From Henckelia pumila (Eukaryota > Streptophyta > Magnoliopsida > Lamiales > Gesneriaceae), in contig NC_133122.1 in the NCBI RefSeq assembly GCF_033568475.1, forward strand, positions 146,272,861-146,336,860: 64,000 nt of DNA, given 5' to 3'. Positions 11,438 through 21,265 of the stretch are shown piece by piece. Both the position numbers and the translations under genes were made by a program. The notes under the pieces are model-generated. The model did not search any database, was not told the DNA's origin, and saw only the letters and a list, made by a program, of their open reading frames with translations. Every line of letters starts with the position of its first letter. The first letter of the stretch is position 1.

Positions 11438-11838
11438 TGCCCCAGATTCGAAGACTATCCTCACTGTATCAAGGCGAATTTTTTCTGCGTGCTTATGTCC
11501 TAACTCACACGCACCCTGAGAAACTTACCAAAGGATCATCCATCATATAATTTTTCTAAGACAAACACGCTTAACTTTGGAGTTCTTATATGATGAGCTC
11601 CGGAAAAAAAGATGCATCTTCTTGATATGGGTAGTACCTATCAAACCTTTTAAATCCTCTTTAACCGTGCAGTCTCATACCTACACAGTCTCAGAATCTC
11701 TCTCATTTCGGATTTCGGTACAGGATCGATATTCATGTCTTCCTTCTCCTAGAAGCCTGTCAGGAGCTGCTCATTGTCCGTGCAACCTCTTAGCACCGAC
11801 GATCACTCTCAGCCCTCTTTTCAGCACTGGGCGTCACA
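11438..11838 (-). mobile_element. LTR copy 2 (5' LTR) of the miniature element
   Basis: This 401-bp LTR is diverged from copy 1 but collinear with it, from CCCAGATTCGAAGACTATCC to GGGCGTCACA. The primer-binding site next to it sets the orientation as minus. Flanks do not show a clear 5-bp duplication, so the exact outer boundary is uncertain. Confidence 0.65.
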
Positions 11839-11871
11839 TGAGCTATATCGACTAGAATTGGTAAATCACAA

Positions 11872-12020
11872 AAACTTATGTGAGACGGTTTCACAAATCA
11901 ATTTTGTAAGACGGATCTCCTATTTGAGTCACTCATGAAAAATTATTACCCTTTCTGCGAAAAATATTATTTTTTACCGTAAATACGAACAAGGTTGACC
12001 CGTACCCTTGGTAAACTACA
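11872..12020. repeat. GTGAGACGG-type MITE, copy 3
   Basis: It begins GTGAGACGGTTTCACAAATC and continues with GTAAGACGGATCTCC and GGTTGACCCGTA. The right arm is incomplete. Confidence 0.65.
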
Positions 12021-12194
12021 ACACATCTAACTTTCGGACCGCGCAGTTATTTATGCTTAAAAATTATCCTATAGGAAATGATAAATTTGTTGGATACGGT
12101 ATAAATTTTAGAACACGCCTACTTACCAAATAGAAAACTTAGCCAGCACAACCTCTTGCTCCAATTCAAGGTTCCTTCATAAGCATGGATAATT

Positions 12195-12230
12195 CGATGC
12201 TATCCTGAGGGTACACTCAGGGTAGCATCG
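12195..12230. other. Strong DNA/RNA hairpin
   Basis: CGATGCTATCCTGAG pairs with CTCAGGGTAGCATCG across a 6-nt loop, leaving one G-T pair. It may be the end of a foldback element; it is too small and isolated to be called a miRNA. Confidence 0.6.
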
Positions 12231-12428
12231 TGTCAGTTTTTTATTGGCCACTTTTGTGGGACCCATGTATCAACTTGACTTGTTTTTATCTTTTTATGGA
12301 TAGTAGGAATATGAGCATCGTAGGTTCAAATCCGCTCGACGCCATAGAGTCGTAGTTCATGATTTGTTAGCGAACATCTACTCCAAATGTCGTAAATCAT
12401 GACTGCACCCAATTTCACCAGTTACAGT

Positions 12429-12626
12429 ATATTTGGATGCCTAAAAAATAGAATTTGGAATTGAAATTGGAATTGGATTTGGATTTGGATTTTAAAATCA
12501 TGGAATTCAAATTTCATTTTGGTGTTTGAAAAAAAAGTTAAAATACATATTGGAATTTAATAGCATAAATTTTAGAAAAGTTATATTTTGAAAAAAAAAT
12601 GTTAAAAAAACTTAAATTTATAACTA
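12429..12626. repeat. Foldback repeat, left half (split by the copia element)
   Basis: It starts TATTTGGATGCCTAAAAAAT and contains GGAATTGGATTTGGATTTGG. The right half resumes at 18691. The intact relative at 18925-19345 shows the original structure. Confidence 0.65.
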
Positions 12627-12783
12627 TGTTATAGATAATGTGTTGTAGATGATCATTGAGATTAGGTTTATCGTGTTATCTACTATTCAAATCTGTAAAT
12701 ACACTCTATAAATAGAGGCCTCCAATAGTGAATAAAGCACTTCTATTCATTCTCTCAACTCCATATTCTTTATAATTTTAACA
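12627..12783 (+). repeat. 5' LTR of the copia element
   Basis: Starts TG, ends CA and is identical by eye to the 3' LTR. A TATA box (TATAAATAG) at 12707-12715 sets the promoter. Confidence 0.95.
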
Positions 12784-12798
12784 CGTTATCAGCACGAG
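12784..12798 (+). other. Candidate primer-binding site, non-standard
   Basis: The bases right after the LTR are CGTTATCAGCACGAG, not the usual TGGTATCAGAGC. The complement CGTGCTGATAACG looks like a tRNA anticodon arm with loop CTGATAA (Ile-like). This would imply an internal, cleaved-tRNA primer. The tRNA identity is a guess. Confidence 0.45.
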
Positions 12799-13164
12799 TG
12801 CTCTTTGAGGTAAAACTCACAAACAAATTTTTTTTGTATGAATGCTATCGATGCAGCACAATATTTAAATTAATATTGATGCCCTCGAAATCGCAGAAAT
12901 TTTGGTCTTATGTTAATACTCCTTGTTCTAAATTAATGCTCCTGAAGTAGCGCAATATTCAGATTTGATATTTATACTCTCGAAATAACACAAGATCTAG
13001 GTTATGTGGATGTTCTTGAAGAACGCAAATTCATAACTTTTATTAATGCTCCTGAAGTAGCATTACTCTTGTTCTATATTGATGTCCCTGAAGTGACATA
13101 ATTTTTAACCTTCAAGATCTATGATTCAAGATATTAAATCATTCCGATGTTCTTGAAGAATATC

Positions 13165-13167
<3 letters not shown>

Positions 13168-13196
<29 letters not shown>
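13168..13196. repeat. (TA)n microsatellite in the copia 5' leader
   Basis: A simple TA run lies in the untranslated leader between the primer-binding site and gag. Confidence 0.85.
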
Positions 13197-13200
<4 letters not shown>

Positions 13201-13652
13201 TAGTTTGAAATATATGATATATAATATATCCGATAATAATTAAAGTAATGCTAATGAATTTATTTGGTAGATTTTTTTTTTTTTTTGGAATTTACGATGA
13301 TGATATCTTTTTTTAAATTGATGTGATTGTATTTCAAAGATTTGTATTGAGAATATTGATGTAGGTTGGTATCGTGCACATATAAATTGCATGAATTTAG
13401 ATTCACATCATTATCCAATACTTAAAACTTGAGCTTTTTAATTCAAATTATTTTTATTTAGTGCCTATCCTTTTGTTAATTAATTCAAATTATCTCATAT
13501 ATATATGTTAGTAAGTATTAATGTGAATGGTCTGTGTAAATGAGCAACATGATTTTGATTATTCGTACTTTATCTGCATTTTTAAAGATTTTTTTATTGT
13601 TAACGAATATTGTAGTAATTTTAATAATTGATTTTTGTATATAGATTTCATC

Positions 13653-14687
13653 ATGTCGAACATCACCAAACTTGAATTTGAAGCACTTGATTTGTCCGGA
13701 AAGAACTACTTGTCATGGATATTGGATGCCGAGATCCATCTTATCTCTATGAATTTAGGGGATACAATCAAAGAAGGAAATGAAATGTCCCAGCAGGATC
13801 GTGCAAAAGCACTCATTTTCCTTCGTCATCATCTCAACGATGGGTTGAAAACCGAATATCTCACTGTGAAAGAACCACAAGAGCTTTGGAAAAATCTAAA
13901 AGAAAGATTTGACCATCAGAGAACTATTGTTCTTCCAAGAGCTCGATACGAATGGATGCATCTACGCTTACAAGATTTCAAGTCTGTAAGTGATTATAAT
14001 TCTGCATTATTTAAGATAAGCTCCACCCTAATACTCTGTGGAGAGAAAGTCACAGATCAAGACATGTTAGAAAAAACATTCTCCACTTTTCACGCATCAA
14101 ATGTGCTCCTGCAGCAGCAATATCGTGAACGTGGATTCAAAAAGTACTCCGAGCTAATATCTTGCTTACTAGTTGCTGAACAAAATAATGAGTTACTCAT
14201 GAAAAATCACCAATTGCGCCCAACTGGATCTACACCATTTCCTGAAGCAAATGGAAATGCATTTCCTGAAGCAAATGCTAACTCAGCACAAAATCATAAC
14301 AATGAGAGCAGGCGTGGCCGTGGCCGTGGCCGTGGGCGTGGCCAAAGAAGAAACTATCAGCAACAAATTGGAAAGAAACATAAGACAAGCCACCAGCAGT
14401 GGAATTCCAATAATGAAGAAGCAAATGAAAAAAGTTCAAAGGAGTTTGAAGATAAATGTTATAGATGTGGGGTGGAAGGACATTGGTCTCGTACCTGTCG
14501 TACAGCAAAACATCTTGTGGATCTTTACCAAAGCTCGATGAAGGAAAAAGGAAAAATAGAGGCAAATCTTGTGGATTCTGATGATCCAGTTGATATAACT
14601 CACTTGGATGTCTCTGATTTCTTCGCTCATCATGATGGAAATATAGATCATTTGATTGGTGGTGGTGTGTTAGAAAACAAAGAATAA
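13653..14687 (+). CDS. gag: Copia Gag (capsid/nucleocapsid)
   Basis: The start is the ATG at 13653 (MSNITKLEFEALD). A longer frame opens only with TTG. The ~344-aa protein has an N-terminal GKNYLSWILDAEIHL segment typical of copia Gag, then a capsid-like region with ELWKNLKERFDHQ. A Gly-Arg-rich stretch lies at about residues 220-235. One CCHC zinc knuckle, CYRCGVEGHWSRTC, lies near residue 270. The zinc knuckle packages element RNA in cytoplasmic particles. The frame is intact and ends in TAA at 14685-14687. Pol lies in another frame about 190 nt downstream. Confidence 0.9.
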   Translation: MSNITKLEFEALDLSGKNYLSWILDAEIHLISMNLGDTIKEGNEMSQQDRAKALIFLRHHLNDGLKTEYLTVKEPQELWKNLKERFDHQRTIVLPRARYEWMHLRLQDFKSVSDYNSALFKISSTLILCGEKVTDQDMLEKTFSTFHASNVLLQQQYRERGFKKYSELISCLLVAEQNNELLMKNHQLRPTGSTPFPEANGNAFPEANANSAQNHNNESRRGRGRGRGRGQRRNYQQQIGKKHKTSHQQWNSNNEEANEKSSKEFEDKCYRCGVEGHWSRTCRTAKHLVDLYQSSMKEKGKIEANLVDSDDPVDITHLDVSDFFAHHDGNIDHLIGGGVLENKE

Positions 14688-14877
14688 TGTTTTCTATGAC
14701 TTTGTTTTTACTTGGAGTTCAATTTTTTCGTTATTAGGTTATCGTTGTCTAGTTATTGTTTTGAATTTCAATTCATGTTTAGGATTTTCGGTGATGTTAT
14801 TTGATTATTATTCAATAAATTTTATTTATCATTTTATTGAAATTATTGCTTATTGAGTTATATTTTGTTTTAGATTA
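14688..14877 (+). other. T-rich gag-pol spacer, intron-like
   Basis: This 190-nt stretch has stops in all frames, is strongly T-rich and ends TTTTGTTTTAG directly before the pol frame, like a plant 3' splice site. A GT at 14669 would join gag and pol in frame if spliced to 14874. That donor is weak, so splicing is only a hypothesis. Confidence 0.45.
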
Positions 14878-17800
14878 ATGATGAAATATCACGATGAATG
14901 CCTCGCAGACAGCGGTACAACACATACCATCCTTCAAAATAAAAGATACTTTTTGGAATTAACATTAGCTGAAAATAATGTTATAATAATATCAGGTGCA
15001 TCAAAAATTATTGAAGGCTATGGAAAGGCAAAAATCATTTTACCAAATGATACAAGCATATACATTGAAAATGCATTATATGCTAGCAAATCCAGCAGAA
15101 ATTTGCTCAGCTTTAAAGATATCCGTCGAAATGGATATCATATTGAAACATTAAATGAGAATAATTTTGAATACCTTGGTATTACATCTATTATATCTGG
15201 CCAGAAGCAGATAAAAGAAAAGTTATGTGCACTCCCTTCTGGGATGTATTTTACCACAATAAAAGCAGTTGAAGCAAACACTTGCACAAACCAGAAGTTT
15301 ATCGACCAACAAAGCTTCAAACTATGGCATGATCGGCTTGGTCACCCTGGGGCAACAATGATGCGCAAAATAATAATGAACTCACATGGACACCCTTTAA
15401 AGAACCAGAAGATTCTTTTGCATAATGATTATTCATGTGTTGCTTGTTCACAAGGCAAACTAATTATAAGACCTTCCCCTACAAAGGTTGATGTTGAAAT
15501 TCCAACCTTCTTGGAAAGAATCCATGGGGATATTTGTGGGCCTATACACCCACCATGTGGACCATTTCGATATTTCATGATATTGATTGATGCGTCTACT
15601 AGATGGTCACATGTGAGTTTGCTTTCAACTCGAAATATAGCATTTGCTAGATTACTTGCGCAAATTATTAAATTACGAGCTCAATTCCCAGATTATTCAA
15701 TCAAGAAAATTCGTCTTGATAATGCCGCTGAGTTTAAATCGCAGGCATTTGATGAATATTGTATATCAATAGGGATTTCAGTTGAGCATTCAGTTGCCCA
15801 TGTTCATACACAAAATGGCTTAGCAGAGGCATTTATTAAACGGTTGCAGTTAATTGCTAGACCATTACTAATGAGAACGAAACTTCCATCTTCTGCGTGG
15901 GGCCATGCCATAATACATGCTGCATCATTGGTTCGCATAAGACCAACTAATTATCACCAATATTCACCCTTACAACTTGCTTACGGTCGAGAACCTGATG
16001 TTTCTCACCTTCGAGTATTTGGTTGTTCAGTTCAAGTCCCTCTCCCACCCACACAACGAACCAAAATGGGTCCACAACGTAGAGTTGGGATTTATGTGGG
16101 ATTTGATTCACCATCTATTATTAGATATTTGAAACCTTTGACTGGTGATCTTTTTACTGCGAGATTTGCAGATTGCCACTTTGATGAGTCAGAGTTTCCA
16201 ACTTTAGGAGTAGTAAAGTTGTATCCTGAAGAACAACGAAAAGTTAGTTGGAATGAGAAAACACTATCTCATTATGATCCTCGAAATAATCAAAGTGAGC
16301 AAGAAGTTGAAAGAATCATTCACTTGCAAAGAATTGCGAATCAATTGCCTGATGCTTTTGTCAATACAAAGAATGTGACAAAGTCACATATACACGCAGA
16401 GAATACACCTGTGAAAATTGATGTCCCTGTAGGACCAACAAATATTCAACCTGCAAACGAATCTAAAATACGCCAGAAGCGTGGTCGACCAATTGGTTCA
16501 AAGGACACTGTACCTCGAAAAAGAAAGGTACAAGATAAAGAAAATTCAAAAGCTCCCGAAGAAGAAATTCCGGATGATATTGTAAGATAAATCAATGAAC
16601 CTGGTATAGGAAATATTCCTGAAGAATTGCAAATTGGTGAAAATAATGAGATTTCAACAAATTACATATCATCTCAAAAATTGTGGGATCGAAATAATAC
16701 AATTATTGATAATGTATTTGTGTTAAATGTGGCCTTTGACATTATGCATAATGGGAATTTAGAACCACAATCGGTTAATGATTGTCAAAAGAGAAATGAT
16801 TGGCCAAAATGGAAAGAGGCCATACAAGCTGAATTAGATTCATCAGAAAGACGTAAAGTGTTTGGACCCGTAGTTCGAACCCCTAAAAATGTAATCCCAG
16901 TAGGATACAGGTGGGTTTTTGTACGAAAGAGGAATGCAAATGACGATATTATAAGATACAAAGCTCGACTCGTAGCCCAAGGTTTCTCGCAGAGACCTGG
17001 AATTGACTATGAGGAAACATATTCGCCTGTGATGGATGCCACTACTTTTCGATTCCTGATCAGTTTAGCAGTATCAGAAAATCTTGATATGCAACTCATG
17101 GATGTAGTAACTGCTTATCTTTATGGTTCACTTGATAGTGATATATATATGAAAGTCCCTAAAGGACTCAAACTATCAAGAGAAAATAATGCAACTCCCA
17201 AGACTATGTTATCAATAAAACTGCATAAATCCTTGTATGGATTAAAGCAATCTGGACGCATGTGGTACAATTGTCTTAGTGAATATTTGTTAAAAGAAGG
17301 GTACACAAATAATGCTATTTGTCCATGCGTATTTATTAAAAAAACAGATAAGGGTTTTGCAATTGTGGCAGTATATGTTGATGATCTAAATCTTATTGGC
17401 ACTCCAGAAGAGCTTGCTAAAACTGCCAATTACTTGAAAAATGAGTTCGAGATGAAAGACTTGGGAAGGACAAAATTTTGTCTTGGACTACAGATTGAAC
17501 ATTTACAAGATGGGATATTTGTTCATCAATCATCATATATAGAGAAGATATTAAAACGTTTTTATATGGATAAGGCACATCCATTAGCATCACCAATGGT
17601 TGTTCGATCACTTGATGCTAACAAAGATCCTTTTCGACCGCTTGAAGATGGAGAAAAGATCATAGGTCCAGAAGTACCATATCTAAGTGCGATTGGAGCA
17701 TTGTCATATCTCGCAAATTATACTCGTCCTGATATAGCATTTTCTGTTAATCTTCTAGCGAGATATAGCTCATGTCCAACCCGAAGACATTGGAATGGTG

Positions 17801-18375
17801 TAAAACACATTTTTCGTTACCTTCGTGGTACAACCGATATGGGATTATTTTATTCAATAAAATCAAAGTCTTCTTTAGTTGGATATGCAGATGCAGGTTA
17901 TCTTTCCGATCCACATAAAGCTAAATCCCAGACAGGCTATGTGTTTACACGAGGAAACACTGCCGTATCATGGAGGTCAGTGAAACAATCCCTAACAGCA
18001 ACATCTTCAAATCACTCTGAGATTATGGCAATGCATGAAGCAAGTAGAGAATGTGTATGGCTGAGATCTATGACGCAACACATCCAAGAATCATGCGGGT
18101 TGCCAACAACCAAAGATAGCCCAACAGTTATATTCGAAGACAATACTGCATGCATTGCACAATTAAAAGGGGGCTACATCAAAGGGGATAGAACAAAGCA
18201 TATCTCACCGAAGTTCTTCTACACACACGAGCTTCAAGAAAAGGGTGATATTGATGTCCATCAGATTTGTTCAAGTGATAATGTAGCTGACCTATTTACA
18301 AAGGCACTGCCGACATCAACTTTCAAGAAATTGGTGCACAAAATAGGGATGCATCAGTTAAAGGATCTTAGATGA
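14878..18375 (+). pseudogene. pol: Copia Pol (protease-integrase-RT-RNase H) with one stop
   Basis: The first block (14878-16587) has the aspartic protease motif DSGTTHTIL. It then has the integrase zinc finger (H-x-H and CVAC in HDRLGHPG ... SCVACSQGK). The integrase catalytic region carries GDICGPIH, LDNAAEFKS and NGLAEAF, and RKRKV-type basic clusters lie near its end. An in-frame TAA at 16588-16590 interrupts the linker. The frame then continues unbroken to 18375. It holds reverse transcriptase (YVDD in VAVYVDDLNLIG; LYGLKQSGRMWY) and RNase H (GYADAGYLSDP, FEDNTACI). The stop lies between the integrase tail and the RT, so both enzyme domains are otherwise whole. Read-through or internal initiation could rescue RT, but nothing visible shows this. 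Confidence 0.92.
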
Positions 18376-18519
18376 TTGAGATCAGGGGGAGCATCTATTG
18401 CTGTACTCTTTTTCCTTCGTTCAGGTTTTTCCCATTGGGTTTTTCTGACAAGGTTTTAATGAGGCAGCACTCAAGACCCCATATTTCTCTGTAGCGATTT
18501 GTTAATTCAATAATCATCT

Positions 18520-18528
18520 AAGGGGGAG
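18520..18528 (+). other. Copia polypurine tract
   Basis: AAGGGGGAG lies directly before the 3' LTR. Confidence 0.85.
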
Positions 18529-18685
18529 TGTTATAGATAATGTGTTGTAGATGATCATTGAGATTAGGTTTATCGTGTTATCTACTATTCAAATCTGTAA
18601 ATACACTCTATAAATAGAGGCCTCCAATAGTGAATAAAGCACTTCTATTCATTCTCTCAACTCCATATTCTTTATAATTTTAACA
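18529..18685 (+). repeat. 3' LTR of the copia element
   Basis: 157 bp, identical to the 5' LTR, followed by the duplicated target AACTA. Confidence 0.95.
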
Positions 18686-18690
18686 AACTA

Positions 18691-18914
18691 AACTTTATAA
18701 ATTTATTATTAGAAATAATTTTTTTATTTTTATAAAGTCAAATCTCATGAAATCCCATGAAATCCGACCAGTTTTATAAGAATTTCATTTAGTTAAATAA
18801 AATCTCATGAAATCCCATCGAATACCAATCCTATTTTACAATTCCATTTTGCCAAACACTAAAACATTATTTGCAAATCCAAATTCCATCCAAATCCTGT
18901 TCACCAAACACAGT
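18691..18914. repeat. Foldback repeat, right half
   Basis: It continues the element broken at 12626 and ends CAAATCCTGTTCACCAAACA. It contains AAATCCCATGAAATCCGACC, the complement-like arm of the left half. Confidence 0.6.
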
Positions 18915-18924
18915 GTTAAACTTT

Positions 18925-19345
18925 GTCTTTGGATGTCTAAAGAATGGAATTGGGAATTGGATTTGGATTTGAATTTGGATTTGAATTTTAAAATCCATGA
19001 AATTGAAATTTCATTTTATGTTTGGCAAAAAATTAAAATATATTTTGAAATTTGATAGTATAAATTTTGGATAAATGATATTTTATAAAAAAATTATTAA
19101 AAAAAACTTAAAATTTATAATTAAAGTATATGAATTTATTATTAAAATAATTTTATTGGTTCATAAACTCAAATCCCGTGAAATCCGACCAATTTGTCAA
19201 GATTTCACTTAACTAATTGAAATCCTGTGAAATCCCAACAAATACCAATCCCGTTTTGAAATCCCAAGTTGCCAAACACTAAAACGGTATTTTCAATTCC
19301 AAATTTCACCAAATCCCATCCAATTCCCGTGATCCAAACATAGTG
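18925..19345. repeat. Second foldback repeat of the same family
   Basis: It begins TTTGGATGTCTAAAGAATGG and ends TTCCCGTGATCCAAACATAG, which are roughly inverse. It lies directly after the first copy in the same orientation, so two copies stand in tandem. Confidence 0.6.
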
Positions 19346-19374
19346 TGTTGTGAAAAAACGTCTTTTACTCTAAC

Positions 19375-19774
19375 GTAGTGTTTGATTCAATTGATGAGAT
19401 TATTGAATGATTATTAAATGAATGATAAAAGACATGATAAATAAGGATTGATAATTTGTGTCGAAAATAGTATTGTGTTTGGTTTGATTTTTAGGAAGAA
19501 AATTAAATAATGGTTTAATTTTTTTTTTTTTTTACTAAAAATACAATTTATATTTTATTGGATGAGTGACTTTTAAGTTGGAAGAAAAGAGTAATTATGA
19601 AATTTTTGTGTAAGATAAATAATACTATGGTGGGGGAGGGTTTAGTTAACATACTATAACACAACTTTATCTTTTCTAGGTTAGATTAGTTTGTTTTAAT
19701 AAAAATCCTACCAAACAATGGATTAAATCAAAAATTACCCACAAACCTATCTAATCCCTTGTACCAAACACTGC
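19375..19774. repeat. MITE-like repeat with GTAGTGTTTG ends
   Basis: The left end GTAGTGTTTGATTC and the right end GTACCAAACACTGC form imperfect inverted termini around AT-rich DNA. No duplication was resolved. Confidence 0.45.
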
Positions 19775-20153
19775 ATAAACGTATATAAAGATCACATCTA
19801 AATTTATCTGAGCTGAAAAAAGGGGAATATTATAGGCTCGTAAGATTAGTCGAACTAAAAATGCATTATAATTTATTTATAATTATAAGAAAGAAAAGGT
19901 AAAAAAAAAAAACTAATCATATTATAATCCCATTATCATTAATCCCCAAGATTAGATTAGTAGCTACATTTAATTAAATAATTTATTGGGAAGAGTGGAA
20001 AAAGAGGCGTGTTTTTTTTGTTTATTTATTGCATCTTGGAGTAGATGGCGACACCTCATTTTCCATAAACATTCCCAAAATTTTCCAAACCCCCAACATG
20101 ATTCTCCTCGTTTCGTTTTCGTAGCTCTCCACTCCATTTCTGTGATTTCTGTG

Positions 20154-21197
20154 ATGCAGCCCACCAGCAGAGATTTGCCGGAGATGAACAATCTCAACCC
20201 ACTCGTCTCTCTTCACAATTCCCAGTTCGATCCGACGTCGTCCCACGACGATTTTCTCGACCAAATGTTCTCCTCCGTTCCTTCCTCTGCCTCTTCCTTC
20301 CCCTGGCCCGACGACCACCTGGAGGACCACTCCACCGCCCTTTTGGCTTCCAAGCTCAGGCAGCAGCAGATAAGCAACGGCGCCGCCAAGGCTTTGCTGC
20401 TTCAGCACCAGTTGATGCTCTCCCGAGGCCTCGCTGTCAATGACCTCCGCTCTCCGTCCGCTGCCGATATTGGATTTCTCAATATCCCTCATTCCGATCA
20501 AGACGATGTCGTTGACGGTTCCTGCTATAAATCTGCTAATCCTGTTAGCCTTTTTTTTAATTATTATTATTATCAATTAAACCGAGTTTTATAACTGCTG
20601 TGATTTGTGCACTTAATTTTCAGTTATTGTTCATCACCGTAATGCTTAATCGTCGCGAAATAAATACAGGATCACGATGCCTCAATCAAAGCTCTGTTCA
20701 ATGGCTTCACCGGATCAATCGGGCATTCTTCAAACCCACCTCAACATCTCCTCCATTCCCAGGTTTTTTTTCCCCAAATTTAATTAATGATACTAGAAAG
20801 TAAAATCCATCAACTCCTTTCGCTACGTTTTAGTCGCGATTATCATTTAAACATCAATTAAAATTTTGAAAAGGGCGGAGCATTGCAATCCCAGAAATTC
20901 GGGGGAGCGGCGGCGCCGGAGATGAATCAACCGGCGGCGAGCGGTACTAGCGGTGGCGGGACTGCAGGGCAGCCGAAGCAAAGGGTGAGGGCCCGGCGAG
21001 GCCAGGCCACTGACCCCCACAGCATCGCCGAAAGAGTAAGTAGTAGTGTACAGTACAAATTTGTTGCGAATTCTGAGTGGGGAAGTTGAAAATTCTATTG
21101 TGGGCAGTTACGGAGAGAGAGAATCGCGGAGAGGATGAAGTCCTTGCAGGAGCTCGTACCTAATGCTAACAAGGTAATTTTTTATTCCTTTTTCACT

Positions 21198-21265
<68 letters not shown>

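Larger units (their letters stand above)
12627..18685 (+). mobile_element. Near-intact Ty1/copia retrotransposon
   Basis: The 6059-bp element has two identical 157-bp LTRs (TGTTATAG...TTTTAACA) and a perfect 5-bp duplication AACTA (12622-12626, 18686-18690). Internal order is gag, protease, integrase, reverse transcriptase and RNase H, the Ty1/copia order. Gag and pol are separated by a T-rich stretch, and pol has one in-frame stop. Identical LTRs mean a recent insertion. Gag and LTR style resemble the Ale/Retrofit group, but that assignment is from memory. It lies ~1.5 kb upstream of the bHLH gene in the same orientation. Confidence 0.95.

Noticed and set aside
19986..20153. Upstream in-frame start for the bHLH protein
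   Set aside because: The added segment (GRVEKEACFFCLF...) has no resemblance to bHLH N-termini and likely is 5' UTR; ATG 20154 gives the expected start.
20022..20576. Antisense 184-codon open frame over bHLH exon 1
   Set aside because: It mirrors GC-rich coding sequence on the other strand and has no domain.
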